Positions 41,429-50,485 of a stretch of DNA of 64,000 nt are shown piece after piece. The notes beneath the pieces are model-generated. The model was not told where the DNA came from, did not search any database, and saw only the letters and a list, made by a program, of their open reading frames with translations. Every line of letters begins with the position of its first letter. The stretch's first letter is position 1. Location: positions 1,860,001 through 1,924,000 of the forward strand of contig OZ253455.1 in assembly GCA_965261195.1 (NCBI GenBank). The letters are read 5' to 3'. Position numbers and translations under genes: made by a program. Origin of the DNA: Bin87 sp965261195 (GTDB taxonomy: Bacteria > Chloroflexota > Dehalococcoidia > Lucifugimonadales > UBA3495).

Positions 41429-42271
41429 ATGGCTACCGAAGTAACTGATAGCGACATCGCTCCGGATTCTATTGCCGAGCGCCTGATTAACGAAATTCAG
41501 GCCGACCCTCGAGTGCGCCAGCTGGTGCTGCGGGCGTTGCTGACTGAGGATTTTCTGCGAGTACCGGCGCGCCTGGAGCAGCTGGCCAGCGATTTCGATG
41601 AATTTCGTAGCGAAACCACCGAAAGGTTCCGGGAGGTTGACCAGCGGTTTGATCGGGTGGAAGGGCGGCTGGAAGGCGTGGAAGGGCGGCTGGAAGGTGT
41701 AGAAGGGCGGCTGGATACGATGCAGGGCAGCATTGATGCGCTGCAGGGCAACGTTGAAACCATGCAGGGCAGCATCGAGACGATGCAAGGCAGTATGGTC
41801 GGTTTGCGAACTGATATGAACTCTATGCGGGGGACATTGGGAAATATGCGGGGCGAATCTTATGAAAAGAAGTGTGCTGAAAACCTGCCGGTCATTTTGC
41901 ATCAGCACATCATCGACGTCGTTGTTCTCGACCGCGCCTCGATACAGAACGAATTACTTGCGGCCCGGAGATCCGGCATTATTGACAGCGCTCAGCTAGT
42001 GGATGCCAACCATGTTGACATCGTATGTAAGGGCCGGTCTGACGAAAGTGGCGACGACGTAGTGGGCGCAGTGGAAACGACGTTTACGATGAATCAGAAC
42101 GACGTTGATACTGCGCGCCGCCGGGCCGACATCTTGCGGCGGGTTTTTCACTCACAGCGAGTTATGGCCTTTTGTGCGTCCCACGCGATGTGGTCGGATG
42201 AACTGGCCGAGGTTGCTGCCGATGTGGGGGTTATTCTGGTTCAACATGAAGAGCCTGGGCTGATTTTGTAA
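41429..42271 (+). CDS. Coiled-coil protein with C-terminal PD-(D/E)XK-like domain (DUF3782-like)
   Basis: 280 residues from ATG 41429; no ribosome-binding site is evident. An N-terminal helix (RLINEIQADPRVRQLVLRAL) leads into a long coiled coil with 7-residue repeats, VEGRLEGVEGRLEGVEGRL then MQGS units. The C-terminal domain has NHVDIVCKGR then GAVETTFTMNQNDVDTARRR, a PD-(D/E)XK-like core with ExT where K is normal. A paralogue lies at 52783-53460. Function unknown; nuclease activity is doubtful without the lysine. Confidence 0.7.
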   Translation: MATEVTDSDIAPDSIAERLINEIQADPRVRQLVLRALLTEDFLRVPARLEQLASDFDEFRSETTERFREVDQRFDRVEGRLEGVEGRLEGVEGRLDTMQGSIDALQGNVETMQGSIETMQGSMVGLRTDMNSMRGTLGNMRGESYEKKCAENLPVILHQHIIDVVVLDRASIQNELLAARRSGIIDSAQLVDANHVDIVCKGRSDESGDDVVGAVETTFTMNQNDVDTARRRADILRRVFHSQRVMAFCASHAMWSDELAEVAADVGVILVQHEEPGLIL

Positions 42272-42404
42272 TGGGAACATTACCCAAATTCGCGGGGAGG
42301 TGCCCCCGATGATGACGTGCCGGCGTTGCTGTTGCTGTAGGACTAATTGTCAAGGAGCGATGGCCGATGTTATTACAGGAATCTGAAACACAAGGAGAGT
42401 AATT

Positions 42405-42572
42405 ATGGAACCATGCAGTACAACACCGATATGGTTAGATACGTTAATTGCGTTTTGCTTTTTTGGTCTGGCAATATCAAGTGCTTATGTTACAATAAAA
42501 TTCTTAAAATTAAACCGGGTCCACATACAATGCAAAAAAACCCAATTACAACTGGTATCAACCACTGAGTAG
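42405..42572 (+). CDS. Small single-helix membrane protein
   Basis: 55 residues with AAGGAG seven bases before ATG 42405. It reads MEPCSTTPIWLDTLIAFCFF, a membrane helix to about residue 30 (GLAISSAYVTIKF), then a basic tail KLNRVHIQCKKTQ. No family is recognised. The 3' half overlaps the minus-strand gene 42490-42705 by 83 bases, tail to tail. The strong ribosome-binding site is the main reason to call it. Confidence 0.5.
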   Translation: MEPCSTTPIWLDTLIAFCFFGLAISSAYVTIKFLKLNRVHIQCKKTQLQLVSTTE

Positions 42573-42705
42573 AACCTTCCTGTATAATCTTGCGCCTTTG
42601 CCATTCTTCCCAAGTTACGATCAGCAGGAATATACCTAGTGATGTGATTCCAATTGCAAGAGCGATGCCAAACCACTCAAAGATTGTTATATCAAAATCA
42701 ATCAA
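42490..42705 (-). CDS. Small two-helix membrane protein
   Basis: 71 residues from TTG with AAGGAAGG seven bases upstream. Two membrane helices: ITIFEWFGIALAIGITSLGI (continuing FLLIVTW) and STQWLIPVVIGFFCIVCGPG, separated by a charged EEWQRRKIIQEG loop. No family is recognised. A perfect 16-bp inverted repeat followed by Ts lies immediately upstream, between any promoter and the ribosome-binding site. It overlaps the plus-strand small gene at its 3' end. Confidence 0.5.
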   Translation of the reverse strand: MIDFDITIFEWFGIALAIGITSLGIFLLIVTWEEWQRRKIIQEGSTQWLIPVVIGFFCIVCGPGLILRILL

Positions 42706-42724
42706 TGTTTGGCCTTCCTTAAAA

Positions 42725-42763
42725 ATCGAGCATCTGGTCGCATAATACGACCAGATGCTCGAT
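42725..42763 (-). terminator. Perfect 16-bp hairpin with T-run, upstream of the small minus-strand gene
   Basis: ATCGAGCATCTGGTCG and its exact complement, 7-base loop, then TTTTT on the minus strand directly before the AAGGAAGG. It would work as a rho-independent terminator or attenuator. Confidence 0.65.
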
Positions 42764-42962
42764 GATTGGTCAAAAAACGCAGTTCGTCCCCAGCAGAGGC
42801 TACTCGTATGGAATCTGTGCCAAGAGTCTGCTCTACACCTTTGTGCCATCAGGTAGGCAGATGGCTCCTGCGTCTGTGCAACTGGTTGTTGACGGCAGTA
42901 CGACCTCTACGGTTTGTTGTGATGCCGGTTGTATCGTGATGACCCAGCCCTGATTGCTCCCC

Positions 42963-43124
42963 TTGACATACCGGTGGGCGCGCGTGATCGGAGCGATCCT
43001 GCTCGTGGGCCTCTGTGGGCTATGGATGATCCGAAACGAGCCACCAGCCAGTCCTGAACCCGCGCATCCACGGGTTCAGATGATCGACGACGTCCGGCAT
43101 TACCGGACGATACTTTTGCAATAG
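42963..43124 (+). CDS. Possible small membrane peptide
   Basis: 53 residues from TTG: a basic start (MTYRWARV), a hydrophobic helix IGAILLVGLCGLWMI, then a Pro-rich segment NEPPASPEPAHPRVQMIDDV. This N-in anchor plus polar tail is plausible, but no ribosome-binding site is seen. It overlaps the end of the interrupted lipoprotein gene by 25 bases. The surrounding 42764-43099 contains nothing else I can support. Confidence 0.25.
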   Translation: MTYRWARVIGAILLVGLCGLWMIRNEPPASPEPAHPRVQMIDDVRHYRTILLQ

Positions 43125-43448
43125 CTCATGATATTGAGCATATCATTGGCGTTCCAAGTAGAAACCATTTCTGTGGGTTGTTCTGGTTTCATGATCGTTG
43201 CCGTCATCATCATTTGAGTACCGCCGATCCGAGCTGACGGGAATACGCTACGGTAAGTAAGACGGATTTCACCAAGGGCACCCGCTATGATACGACTGTC
43301 ATTGTGGTCAACGAGCCAGAGACTTTCAATGATTTCAACTGGCGGACCATAGGAGCCTCGCTGATCCGGGTTAGCAGGTTCCACATAAAATCCCAGTTCA
43401 ATTAGAGCTTGCCCGTAGGTCAATTGGCGGGCGTACTCAGTTAGATTG

Positions 43449-44879
43449 GTAACTGTTCAGGGTTGAGGGGAAGTGAGTAATTGTCGGCAGGCGGTGAGGG
43501 GGTTCAAGCCTTGGGCCCGCCAGGTGCCGAAGATTGAGGCCAGCGTCATCTTGGTTGCAGTGCCCTGGTTTGAGCGCGTGCCACCACTGATCTTCCGGCT
43601 GACCACTACCGGGCGCAGGCTGCGCTCGGCGGCGTTATTGTCCGGCGGCGCTGCCGGTTCAGCCACGAAGACGAAGAGCTCTTTGACGTGGCGTTCAATG
43701 CGTCGGCATAGCTTGGCCTGGGTTGCCGATGGGTCGTCGAGGAATGGCTGGCAGATGGACAGCAGCCGTTGTTCCAGGGCCAGCTGGGCGGTGCGCCGTT
43801 GCTGCCCCGACGGGTGCGTGAAGGCCTTGGCCTGGACATAGAGACGGTGTACGGCGTCGGCCCACTGTGCCAGTGGCGCGTCATCAGGGTAGAGAGTGCG
43901 CCGGTCGTGGATGTCCCGCAGCAGGTGCGCCCAGCAGCGTTGTTTGGGGCCGTCGTAGTGGTGGTAGGCGGCGTAGAAGTCGCTGACCAGCACACCGGAG
44001 AACTCCTCGCCCAGGACTTCATCCACCACCGCCTTGCCCCGACCCCGTCGCAGGAAGTACCGCTCGGCGGGAGTGCTGAAGGTCCAGACGTAGCCGTTGT
44101 TGCCATTCTCCCGCCAACCCGTTTCGTCGGCATGCACCACCGGACTGCCTCGGATCCGTTCCACTATATCGGCCATCACAACGTGAGCCTGCTGAGCCAC
44201 CCGCTGCGTGGCGTCCACGATGGCGCCCGTGCTGAGGCGCAGCCCATGCACGGCGCCCAGGTACCACTGGATGGTGCGGAAGGGCAGCCGGGCCTCTTCC
44301 CTAAGCGCGGCAATCAGGCTCATTACATTGACCCCCAGACGCTGCCGCCCCAGCGCCACGCCGTCCAGTTGTGACGATGGTACACAGCGGCGTCGGCAGC
44401 CCGGGCAGGTGCGGGCGATGTAAGCGTGCTCGGTAATCTGCACCGGAACTTGGGGCAAGTCAATGACTTCCCGAGTGCGCTGGGTCCAGCCGCCGGCCAG
44501 CTGAGTTCCGCAGTCGGGGCACTGTTCCAACGCGTGCTCCACCCGCTGGGTCGGCGTCATGCGGGTGCGGGCAAAACCGTGGGGACGGCGCTGGCGTGGC
44601 CCTTTGGGCTGGGCCGGTTTCCGCTCGGCTTTGGGCTGCAGACCGGGCATCCGACCCGAGCCGCTGGGCTTGGCCGGCCCCTCGAATTGGCCAATCCGTT
44701 TCTCCAACCGCTCGATGATCGCCTGTTGCCGGACGATGATGGCAATCAGGACATCCCGGTCGGCAGTCTTGAGGTCAATTTCCGTATCCATACCCACTAT
44801 ATGACACAACCACCACCGGCAGCGCAAGGCTCCCAGAACCCCTATCGGCCAATCCACCTCACCAACTCTGAACAGTTAC
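43449..44879 (-). mobile_element. IS66-family element (ISBst12-like), 1431 bp
   Basis: Ends GTAACTGTTCAGGGTTGAGG and, inverted, GTAACTGTTCAGAGTTGGTG. Perfect 8-bp target duplication TTAGATTG (43441-43448, 44880-44887). It has a single transposase gene and no orfA/orfB accessory genes, which is the ISBst12 arrangement. Confidence 0.92.
43457..44791 (-). CDS. IS66-family transposase (TnpC-like)
   Basis: 444 residues. An N-terminal leucine-zipper-like helix (DVLIAIIVRQQAIIERLEKR) is followed by a zinc-binding region CPDCGTQ...CPGCRRRC. The catalytic DDE core has VVHADETGW, LVSDFYAAYHHYDGPKQRCW with HLLRDI, and PPDNNAAERSLRPVVVSRKI. The C-terminal IFGTWRAQGLNPLTACRQLL matches the family. ATG 44791 is chosen because the protein then starts at the usual MDTEIDLK helix; the ribosome-binding site is weak (GTGGGT). 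All catalytic residues are intact, so the element may mobilise the MITE at 57523. Confidence 0.9.
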   Translation of the reverse strand: MDTEIDLKTADRDVLIAIIVRQQAIIERLEKRIGQFEGPAKPSGSGRMPGLQPKAERKPAQPKGPRQRRPHGFARTRMTPTQRVEHALEQCPDCGTQLAGGWTQRTREVIDLPQVPVQITEHAYIARTCPGCRRRCVPSSQLDGVALGRQRLGVNVMSLIAALREEARLPFRTIQWYLGAVHGLRLSTGAIVDATQRVAQQAHVVMADIVERIRGSPVVHADETGWRENGNNGYVWTFSTPAERYFLRRGRGKAVVDEVLGEEFSGVLVSDFYAAYHHYDGPKQRCWAHLLRDIHDRRTLYPDDAPLAQWADAVHRLYVQAKAFTHPSGQQRRTAQLALEQRLLSICQPFLDDPSATQAKLCRRIERHVKELFVFVAEPAAPPDNNAAERSLRPVVVSRKISGGTRSNQGTATKMTLASIFGTWRAQGLNPLTACRQLLTSPQP

Positions 44880-45137
44880 TTAGATTGTCCGGGTTTGACA
44901 ACGTATCGTCACTGCGGAGCCAACGCTTCCACACCTGCTCCCACAGGTCATCCAAGTCGGTTTGCTCTCGCTGATCCAGCCTCAAGTCCTCGATGAAATC
45001 AACGAGGCCGTCAGTGTATTCAAATAGAGCTTCTAAGTAATCATCACGGTAATCCTCGAACGGATCCGGGTACTTAGAACCTGTCTACGATCTCTGAAAT
45101 AGGTTAAGCTGAGACTATTATCAGGGGAGGGGTAATC

Positions 45138-45518
45138 ATGTCTCATTCCTATCCCAGCGACATCAGCCGGGAGCAATTCGCCCGGATTCTGCCGACGTTG
45201 GAGTCGGCCCGACGCCGGACCAAGCCCCGCACCGTGGACTTGTATGACGTTTTCTGCGGCGTGCTGTACCTCTTGAAAAGCGGGTGCCAGTGGCGAATGC
45301 TGCCCGCGGACTTCCCCAATTGGCGTACTTGCTACAAGTATTTCCGGCAATGGAGCGAGCGGCCTGGCCCGGGTCAGGATTCCATTCTGGAGCAAGTCCT
45401 AAAAAAAATCGGTTGGCGCGGCCCGACAAAGCAATGGACGGAAAGAGCAGACCAGCTTCTGTATCGTGGACTCCCAGAGCGTCAAGAACACGGACACCGC
45501 TGGGCACAAGGGCTATGA
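45138..45518 (+). CDS. IS5-family transposase orfA (copy 2)
   Basis: Identical in protein to orfA of copy 1 (126 residues, MSHSYPSDISREQFARILP...). It leaves the homologous frame at the A8 run 45401-45408, where slippage to orfB would occur. Confidence 0.85.
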   Translation: MSHSYPSDISREQFARILPTLESARRRTKPRTVDLYDVFCGVLYLLKSGCQWRMLPADFPNWRTCYKYFRQWSERPGPGQDSILEQVLKKIGWRGPTKQWTERADQLLYRGLPERQEHGHRWAQGL

Positions 45519-45930
45519 CGCAGGCAAGAAGGTGTCGGGAATCAAGCGTCATATCGCGGTGGACACGCAAGGATTGCCCCATGCGATACACGTGACTACC
45601 GCCAACGTCACCGACCGGGCCGGGGCTTTGGCGATGTTTGACCGGCGCCGAGACGGCCTCAGTCAAGTGCAGAACGTGCTGGTGGACGGGGGTTACACCG
45701 GAAAGCCCTTTGCCACTGCGGTGCAAGGCCTGTTGGGAGCCGCGGTGGAAGTGGTGAAACGCAACGAACTGCACACCTTCGTGGTGCTTCCAAAGCGATG
45801 GGTGGTGGAGCGGTCTTTCGCCTGGCTGGAAAAGTGCCGCCGACTCTGGAAGAACTGCGAAAGGAAGCTCAATACCAGCCTGCAAATGGTGGTGCTTGCC
45901 TTCACGGTGCTAATCCTAAAAAGATTGTAA
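45466..45930 (+). CDS. IS5-family transposase orfB (copy 2)
   Basis: 154 residues listed from GTG 45466; it differs from copy 1 by one residue (TTANVTD versus TTADVTD). The catalytic Asp, Asp and Glu (VDSQSVKN, LVDGGYTG, VVERSFAWLEK) are intact. Probably expressed as a fusion with orfA. Confidence 0.85.
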   Translation: MDSQSVKNTDTAGHKGYDAGKKVSGIKRHIAVDTQGLPHAIHVTTANVTDRAGALAMFDRRRDGLSQVQNVLVDGGYTGKPFATAVQGLLGAAVEVVKRNELHTFVVLPKRWVVERSFAWLEKCRRLWKNCERKLNTSLQMVVLAFTVLILKRL

Positions 45931-46805
45931 ACAGGCTCTTAGATCTAATGTCTCGTCCTACGGTAAATATGGGGGCACCCCAGTCGATATATAGAGCCGT
46001 CTTACCACCAGTATCACACTGATAAGTTAGTATCGGAGATGTGGGTAGTGCGCCATGCGCCACAGCTGACTGGTAAAACTTCACCAATTCTCGGTCGCCG
46101 TGATATTCCGTTTGCATTGACCAGCCAGCAAATCGTGACGACAGATCTAGAACGGGTGTTGTAGTTGGTGTAGATTGTACCGGTGTTGTGAGGGTTGGGG
46201 TTGGAATATCAGGTACGGCTGTTGGCGATTCTATCGGTGCGGGTACGAGAGTAGCCGCTACAACGGGCGTGGGTACGAGAGTAGCCATAACGACACGAGT
46301 AACCGGTATCTCACGTATGACTTCTACTGTTTGCAGAATTTCTGTCACACGGGTTACTTCCACGGTTTGCGGGATCGCGACAGTGACAGGAACTTGCTGT
46401 ATCACCGGCACCTCGTGTGTTACTTCTACCTCTCTGACTTCGGGCTGACTGAAACATCCTACAGCGGCCAGTGATAATATTAGATTGATGGTGATGATGC
46501 CTGATTTCAACAGCGTTGAGGATTTCTTTGATTGCAAGGCAAACGGATAACGGGAGTAGCGGCGTTGCGAAATGCTTGGCACTGTGGAACCTCCCTTGCG
46601 AAGACGCATACGGGTCACTTACCACAGAGCCCCTAAGCCACGCCAATCTTCCGCAAGGAAGGCACGATAGTGCGCGCCGTCCTTTTGTCGCGTTAAGTTT
46701 GACGTGGTACGCCTAATGTGGCGTAAGGCAAGCCGTTAAAGGCTCTGTGGCAACGGCGATGGTATCCCGGATTCCCTGTATAAGTCAATAGAAACGCCGC
46801 CGAAC

Positions 46806-47986
46806 CAGGGTCTTTCGGTTTTCAAGGGTTGTCTAGGCCGAGGATGCGCAGGGATTGTCCTGGGGTCCAGCCGATGCGCCGCAAGGCCGCCGCGATGTTG
46901 CTTTCCCCGGCATGACGCAGCACGCTCACCACGATGTTGCGCACTATCGCCATTACCTGCGGCGCGGCCCCTTTCCGTACCCTACTGGCGTCTTCCCCCA
47001 GGGTTACATCCCGCACGTAGTGCAGACGGTTCTCAATTTCCCAATGCCCCCGTATATGTCTGAGCATCGCCTTTGGCCCCACCTTTCCGTCCAGACTGGT
47101 GATGGCGTAGCGCGACTCAGTGGCGGTCTGGCCCCGGCCCAAGGCGCGTCGCGTGATGCGGCACACCTGCCCCACGTCGGGCCAGTCCAGGTAGTCGTTG
47201 AGCGCGTCGGTAGCTGACAATTCACGGATTTCCCAGCGGTCGCCGTGCCGGTTCCGGGTCCGCGCCTTCCGGTACTGTCCGCCCCGCACCGGCGCGGCGA
47301 AGGCCAGCGCGATGTCGTCGTAAAGTTCCCGCTGGTTCCGCTTCACGATGACCAGATAGTCGCCCCCAGCGTCCCTGATCTGCTGGCAATAATCCCGCTG
47401 GCAGTACAGCGCGTCCCCGGTCACCAGATTGCCCGCCACCGGCAGCAGCGTTGCCGTCAACTCCCGGGCCGCCGTCAGCTCCCCCTGACCTGGCCCGACC
47501 CCCCTTTTGCCCCGCTACCAGGCCGACGCCATGGGCATAACCCGCCACCAGCCGCACGCCGGGCAGTTCCTCCCCGTGTATCCCGCGCAGCGCCTTGCCG
47601 TCCACCGCAATGGCCACCCTTTCCCCAGTGGCGGCCAGCCACTGCCGGGTCCACTGGGCCAGCGCCGCCTCAAAGGCGTCGGTGTCCAACTGGCAGAACA
47701 CGGCGTGCAACGTGCTCACCGCCGGGGTCGTGGGTCGAGTGAAGCCCAGGGCTGACACTGCGTCCGGGTCCTGTTGGCGCCCCCACTGGCAGATGGCGTA
47801 AAGGCTGCGGGCGCCGGAGAGCATGGCGCAGACGGCCAAGGTCAGGATGGCGGGCAACGGATGTCGCTTGCCCTGGGGCGAGCGTGGGTCGGGGACGGCG
47901 CCCAAGGCGGCGGGCAGGCTGCGGGCTAATTCGTTAGTCTCCATGACAACAGATTAGCCGCTTTTTTAGAAAACCGAAAGACCCTG
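46806..47986 (-). mobile_element. ISAs1-family element, 1181 bp
   Basis: Perfect 18-bp inverted ends CAGGGTCTTTCGGTTTTC (46806-46823 and complement 47969-47986) with a 9-bp duplication CCGCCGAAC (46797-46805, 47987-47995). Confidence 0.92.
46822..47944 (-). pseudogene. ISAs1-family transposase, frameshifted at a G6 run
   Basis: Frame 1 (47944 down) encodes METNELARSLPAALGAVPDP, a DUF4338/H-repeat-like N-terminus, AIAVDGKALRG with the first catalytic Asp and LVAGYAHGVGLVAGQKG. Frame 2 resumes VGPGQGELTAARELTATLLP, GNLVTGDALYCQRDYCQQIR, then GHWEIENRLHYVRDVTLGED and IGWTPGQSLRILG. Deleting one base from the C6/G6 run at 47499-47504 fuses the two perfectly into about 373 residues. The transposase is therefore inactive unless the indel is an assembly error. 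Confidence 0.85.
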
Positions 47987-48021
47987 CCGCCGAACGACTC
48001 CGCTGTATTTTTCAAATAATG

Positions 48022-48723
48022 CTACGGTCGGTTTTCGATATCATCCAGCAAATCGACCAGCACGTCCCGCGCCGTCATCTCCACTGCTTCGTTGCCGTGA
48101 ATCAGTAGAACGATGTTCTCCAGCGTACGCGGGTCAATTACAACTTCCAGCTCATTGCGCTGGTGAAAACGAGCCAGAATATTTTCCGGCCAAGCAACGG
48201 CTTCGTAAACTGGTTGGTGTGGGGCGAACCGGGTCGCAAACCATTTGGCAGTTTCAAGGCTCTCCGATCAAGCGATCCCATTAGGACTGCCGCCGCGGAA
48301 AATCGCTATTGGCTGTTCGGGAAGCATAAGGTCGTCGCGGTCGGATATGAACCCAAGATGGGAGAATAGGGGCAGGATGTGGTCGCGAATAAACTCATTC
48401 TGTAGCGTGTCATCGCTTTCTGTATCAGGCCACGCCCACGCCAGCATCTCGACCAGTTTTTCGTCGGGTAGCTCGTCGTTGCGCCACCACTCAACTATCT
48501 TGTCCAGGCGAAATGGCCGCTCGTAAATGCCAAGATAGTAGGGGTTCTGCTGAACGTAGCGAATCAGCTGGATGTACTTCTCGTTAATAAGGGCTGGCTT
48601 GATCAGCGGCATAACCACCAGCGGGTGCTTCACCCAGGGGCCAAGTTCGGTTTCAATCACGTAGGGCCGCAATTCATCCAGCAACGGTTCGTCTGAATTG
48701 AACAGCTCGTCTAAATTTCGCAT
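48022..48723 (-). pseudogene. Hypothetical gene split by an in-frame TGA
   Basis: The first part (48723-48268, about 150 residues) starts MRNLDELFNSDEPLLDELRP and ends FRGGSPNGIA, then TGA at 48268-48270. The same frame continues for 81 more codons: SESLETAKWFATRFAPHQPV, NILARFHQRNELEVVIDPRT, ENIVLLIHGNEAVEMTARDV, ending at TAG 48022-48024. In related phage-type proteins this junction reads RG...GLSWTL...A.WFA, so the TGA most likely replaced TGG (Trp). Start two bases after the upstream stop, so translationally coupled. A fresh nonsense mutation is the simplest explanation. Confidence 0.65.
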
Positions 48724-48725
48724 AA

Positions 48726-49091
48726 CTAGTCGTTGACAAATCCTCGGATCCGTTCCCGACGGCACCATTCCATTACGCCGATGCCGTCTTGGTTGGCGCG
48801 TCTTTTTATTTCGCCTACAACCACCATTGCCAAAAAGGTCTGCTCTGGTGTATTGCCGGGCTGGTCGTCGGTGGCGTGTTCCGGCCGGCGATAAAATCTG
48901 CCCAGCACATTGCCGATCTCATTGGTAGTGAGCTTTGCCATTTCATCTTCCATACCCGGTATAATCTGGTTCACCGATTCGAATATGTTCTGTAGAGCTG
49001 CGTCAATGTCACCGCCCAGTTCCAACTGGATTATGGAATCTTCAATTTCCTGAAACGCTCGTCTTACGATTTCGCGCTCGTCGTCGGTCAT
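48726..49091 (-). CDS. Hypothetical protein, first gene of a two-gene unit
   Basis: 121 residues from ATG 49091 with GGGGGAAAG upstream. It is helical and acidic: EREIVRRAFQEIEDSIIQLE, DAALQNIFESVNQIIPGMED, NEIGNVLGRFYRRPEHATDD, and a basic C-terminal EIKRRANQDGIGVMEWCRRE. No family is recognised. It is coupled to the TGA-split gene, so the pair may be a small phage- or plasmid-derived operon. Confidence 0.6.
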   Translation of the reverse strand: MTDDEREIVRRAFQEIEDSIIQLELGGDIDAALQNIFESVNQIIPGMEDEMAKLTTNEIGNVLGRFYRRPEHATDDQPGNTPEQTFLAMVVVGEIKRRANQDGIGVMEWCRRERIRGFVND

Positions 49092-49286
49092 ACTTTCCCC
49101 CTGGTCATTAAAATGACGCGACCTTATCATGTTTGGCGGATGTGTCAAGATTTTCAGTTTAAAATCGAATCTGCTACGTTTGCTGGCCCTGATTTGTTCA
49201 GGCCACCCGCGGTACCATCCACATCAGCTCTTCTCTGGTGCGATGTTCGAGGTTTACCAATATAGTGGTCCGCGCCCACTAAAACT

Positions 49287-50270
49287 TTAGGACGAAAATA
49301 AACGATTTTTCGTAATATCAATATAGCGCAAACGCCGGCCGTCCATCTGGCGTACAATGCATACCATCTGATCGCTAATCATCGTTCCTCTCATGTTCAG
49401 TCGCCCTTGCATTTCATTCACGTATCGGTGGAGGTGTTGCGGGCTCATGTAGTGATAAACGCCCATATAACTCCTCTTTAGTCCAGACCAGACGCTCTCA
49501 ATTCCGTTCGTATGGACGTCGCCCCTGACGTATTCGCCTTTTGAATGTTTGACCACATGGTGATTCTGATTGGGCATACGTTTATAGCTCTTCCACTCGT
49601 CTGTCATGACGGTGGAACCGGGTTTGATGTGCTGCTTGATGAACCCTTGCAACGTAAGTCGATTGGTCTTGAGAATTGGTACAGCGATTACTCGACCGCC
49701 GCGCTCTTTGGCTCCGATCACTGGAAATTTCCCAACCGCACCCCGTCCAGCTCGAAGTTTCTTATTCTCGTGCTTGTTTTTCTCTTTGCCTCCAATGTAG
49801 GTCTCGTCCACTTCAACAATTCCCTGTAGCATTTCATCCTCGTTATTCCATGCCTCGCGGATACGATGCCCCATGTACCAGGCGGTTTTGTGCGATACAC
49901 GCAGGAGTTTATGTAGATTGAGTGCGGATTCGCCTTTGGCTCTGACCAAGAGCATATAGATAGCGATTGCCCATTTTTGAAGTGGTAATTTGCTGGAATG
50001 CATACAGGTTCCGGTCTTGACACTAAAATAAGCGTAACAATCGACACACCGGTAGGGCATGGATGGTTTATCTTTATTCGGATTTGTATTGACGGATCCG
50101 CAATGCGGGCAAACAGGTTCACCGTTGGGCCATCTATGTCGCTCGAACCACGTTCGTGCTGCTTCTTCAGTTCCAAATTTCTCAAACAATTGAATGAGGT
50201 CGACGTCATAGAAATCGGTCTGGTCAGGTTGCGGTGTATCGTTTGTTATGATAACGTCATTAGGTATCAC
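49287..50270 (-). CDS. IS1595-family (ISXO2-like) transposase
   Basis: 327 residues from GTG with GGGAGG upstream. An N-terminal zinc ribbon (CPHCGSVNTNPN...YRCVDCYAYFSVKTGTCM) precedes the ISXO2-like DDE domain: KTAWYMGHRIREAW, GIVEVDETYIGGKEKNKH, VMTDEWKSYKRM and NGIESVWSGLKRSYMGVYHY. The catalytic set is complete. I could not define element ends with confidence; AGTGG...ACGAAAATA-type sequences occur on both sides (about 49265-49300 and 50358-50384, inverted). Confidence 0.88.
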   Translation of the reverse strand: MIPNDVIITNDTPQPDQTDFYDVDLIQLFEKFGTEEAARTWFERHRWPNGEPVCPHCGSVNTNPNKDKPSMPYRCVDCYAYFSVKTGTCMHSSKLPLQKWAIAIYMLLVRAKGESALNLHKLLRVSHKTAWYMGHRIREAWNNEDEMLQGIVEVDETYIGGKEKNKHENKKLRAGRGAVGKFPVIGAKERGGRVIAVPILKTNRLTLQGFIKQHIKPGSTVMTDEWKSYKRMPNQNHHVVKHSKGEYVRGDVHTNGIESVWSGLKRSYMGVYHYMSPQHLHRYVNEMQGRLNMRGTMISDQMVCIVRQMDGRRLRYIDITKNRLFSS

Positions 50271-50485
50271 GACGGGCCTCCCTGTTGTGATGCGGGGGCG
50301 GGTTTGTCACGACGCCAATCAGGTCAAACCCGCCGGTTTATGTTTGCATTGATGATAAATATTTTCGTTACATATGTCCACTTTTCAAGTAATAATTACT
50401 CATAATATACATTAACTTGTAACTGTGTATTGTGCTATTGTTCATATATGATGCGAAACACCCGTAAAAATGTTACCTCGATGTA
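50271..50485. other. AT-rich intergenic region with hairpin
   Basis: GCGGGTTTG/CAAACCCGC arms (about 50299-50336) lie just upstream of the transposase. The rest is AT-rich with no coding sequence seen. Confidence 0.4.

Larger units (their letters stand above)
45077..45938 (+). mobile_element. IS5-family insertion sequence, copy 2, 862 bp
   Basis: Same element as 10726-11587, inserted in the lipoprotein gene with a TTA duplication (45074-45076, 45939-45941). Two base differences from copy 1 were seen (45604, 45609). Confidence 0.92.
43100..46582 (-). pseudogene. Lipoprotein gene interrupted by two IS elements
   Basis: Three pieces, 46582-45939, 45076-44888 and 43448-43100, join into one frame of about 390 residues when IS5 copy 2 (45077-45938, TTA duplication) and the IS66-like element (43449-44879, 8-bp duplication TTAGATTG) are removed. 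The joins read VGRDIRSK|YPDPFEDYRDD and TLSNPD|NLTEYARQL. The start is GTG 46582 with GGGAGG seven bases upstream. A hydrophobic helix ends in the lipobox LAAVGC, followed by a Val/Thr/Pro linker (VEVTHEVPVIQQVPVTVAIP) and a globular domain ending near KSIVR. It was probably a surface lipoprotein; now inactive. Confidence 0.85.

Noticed and set aside
42762..42953. A 63-codon plus-strand frame after the 16-bp hairpin
   Set aside because: No ribosome-binding site, and the start lies directly at the hairpin arm; no membrane or domain signal.
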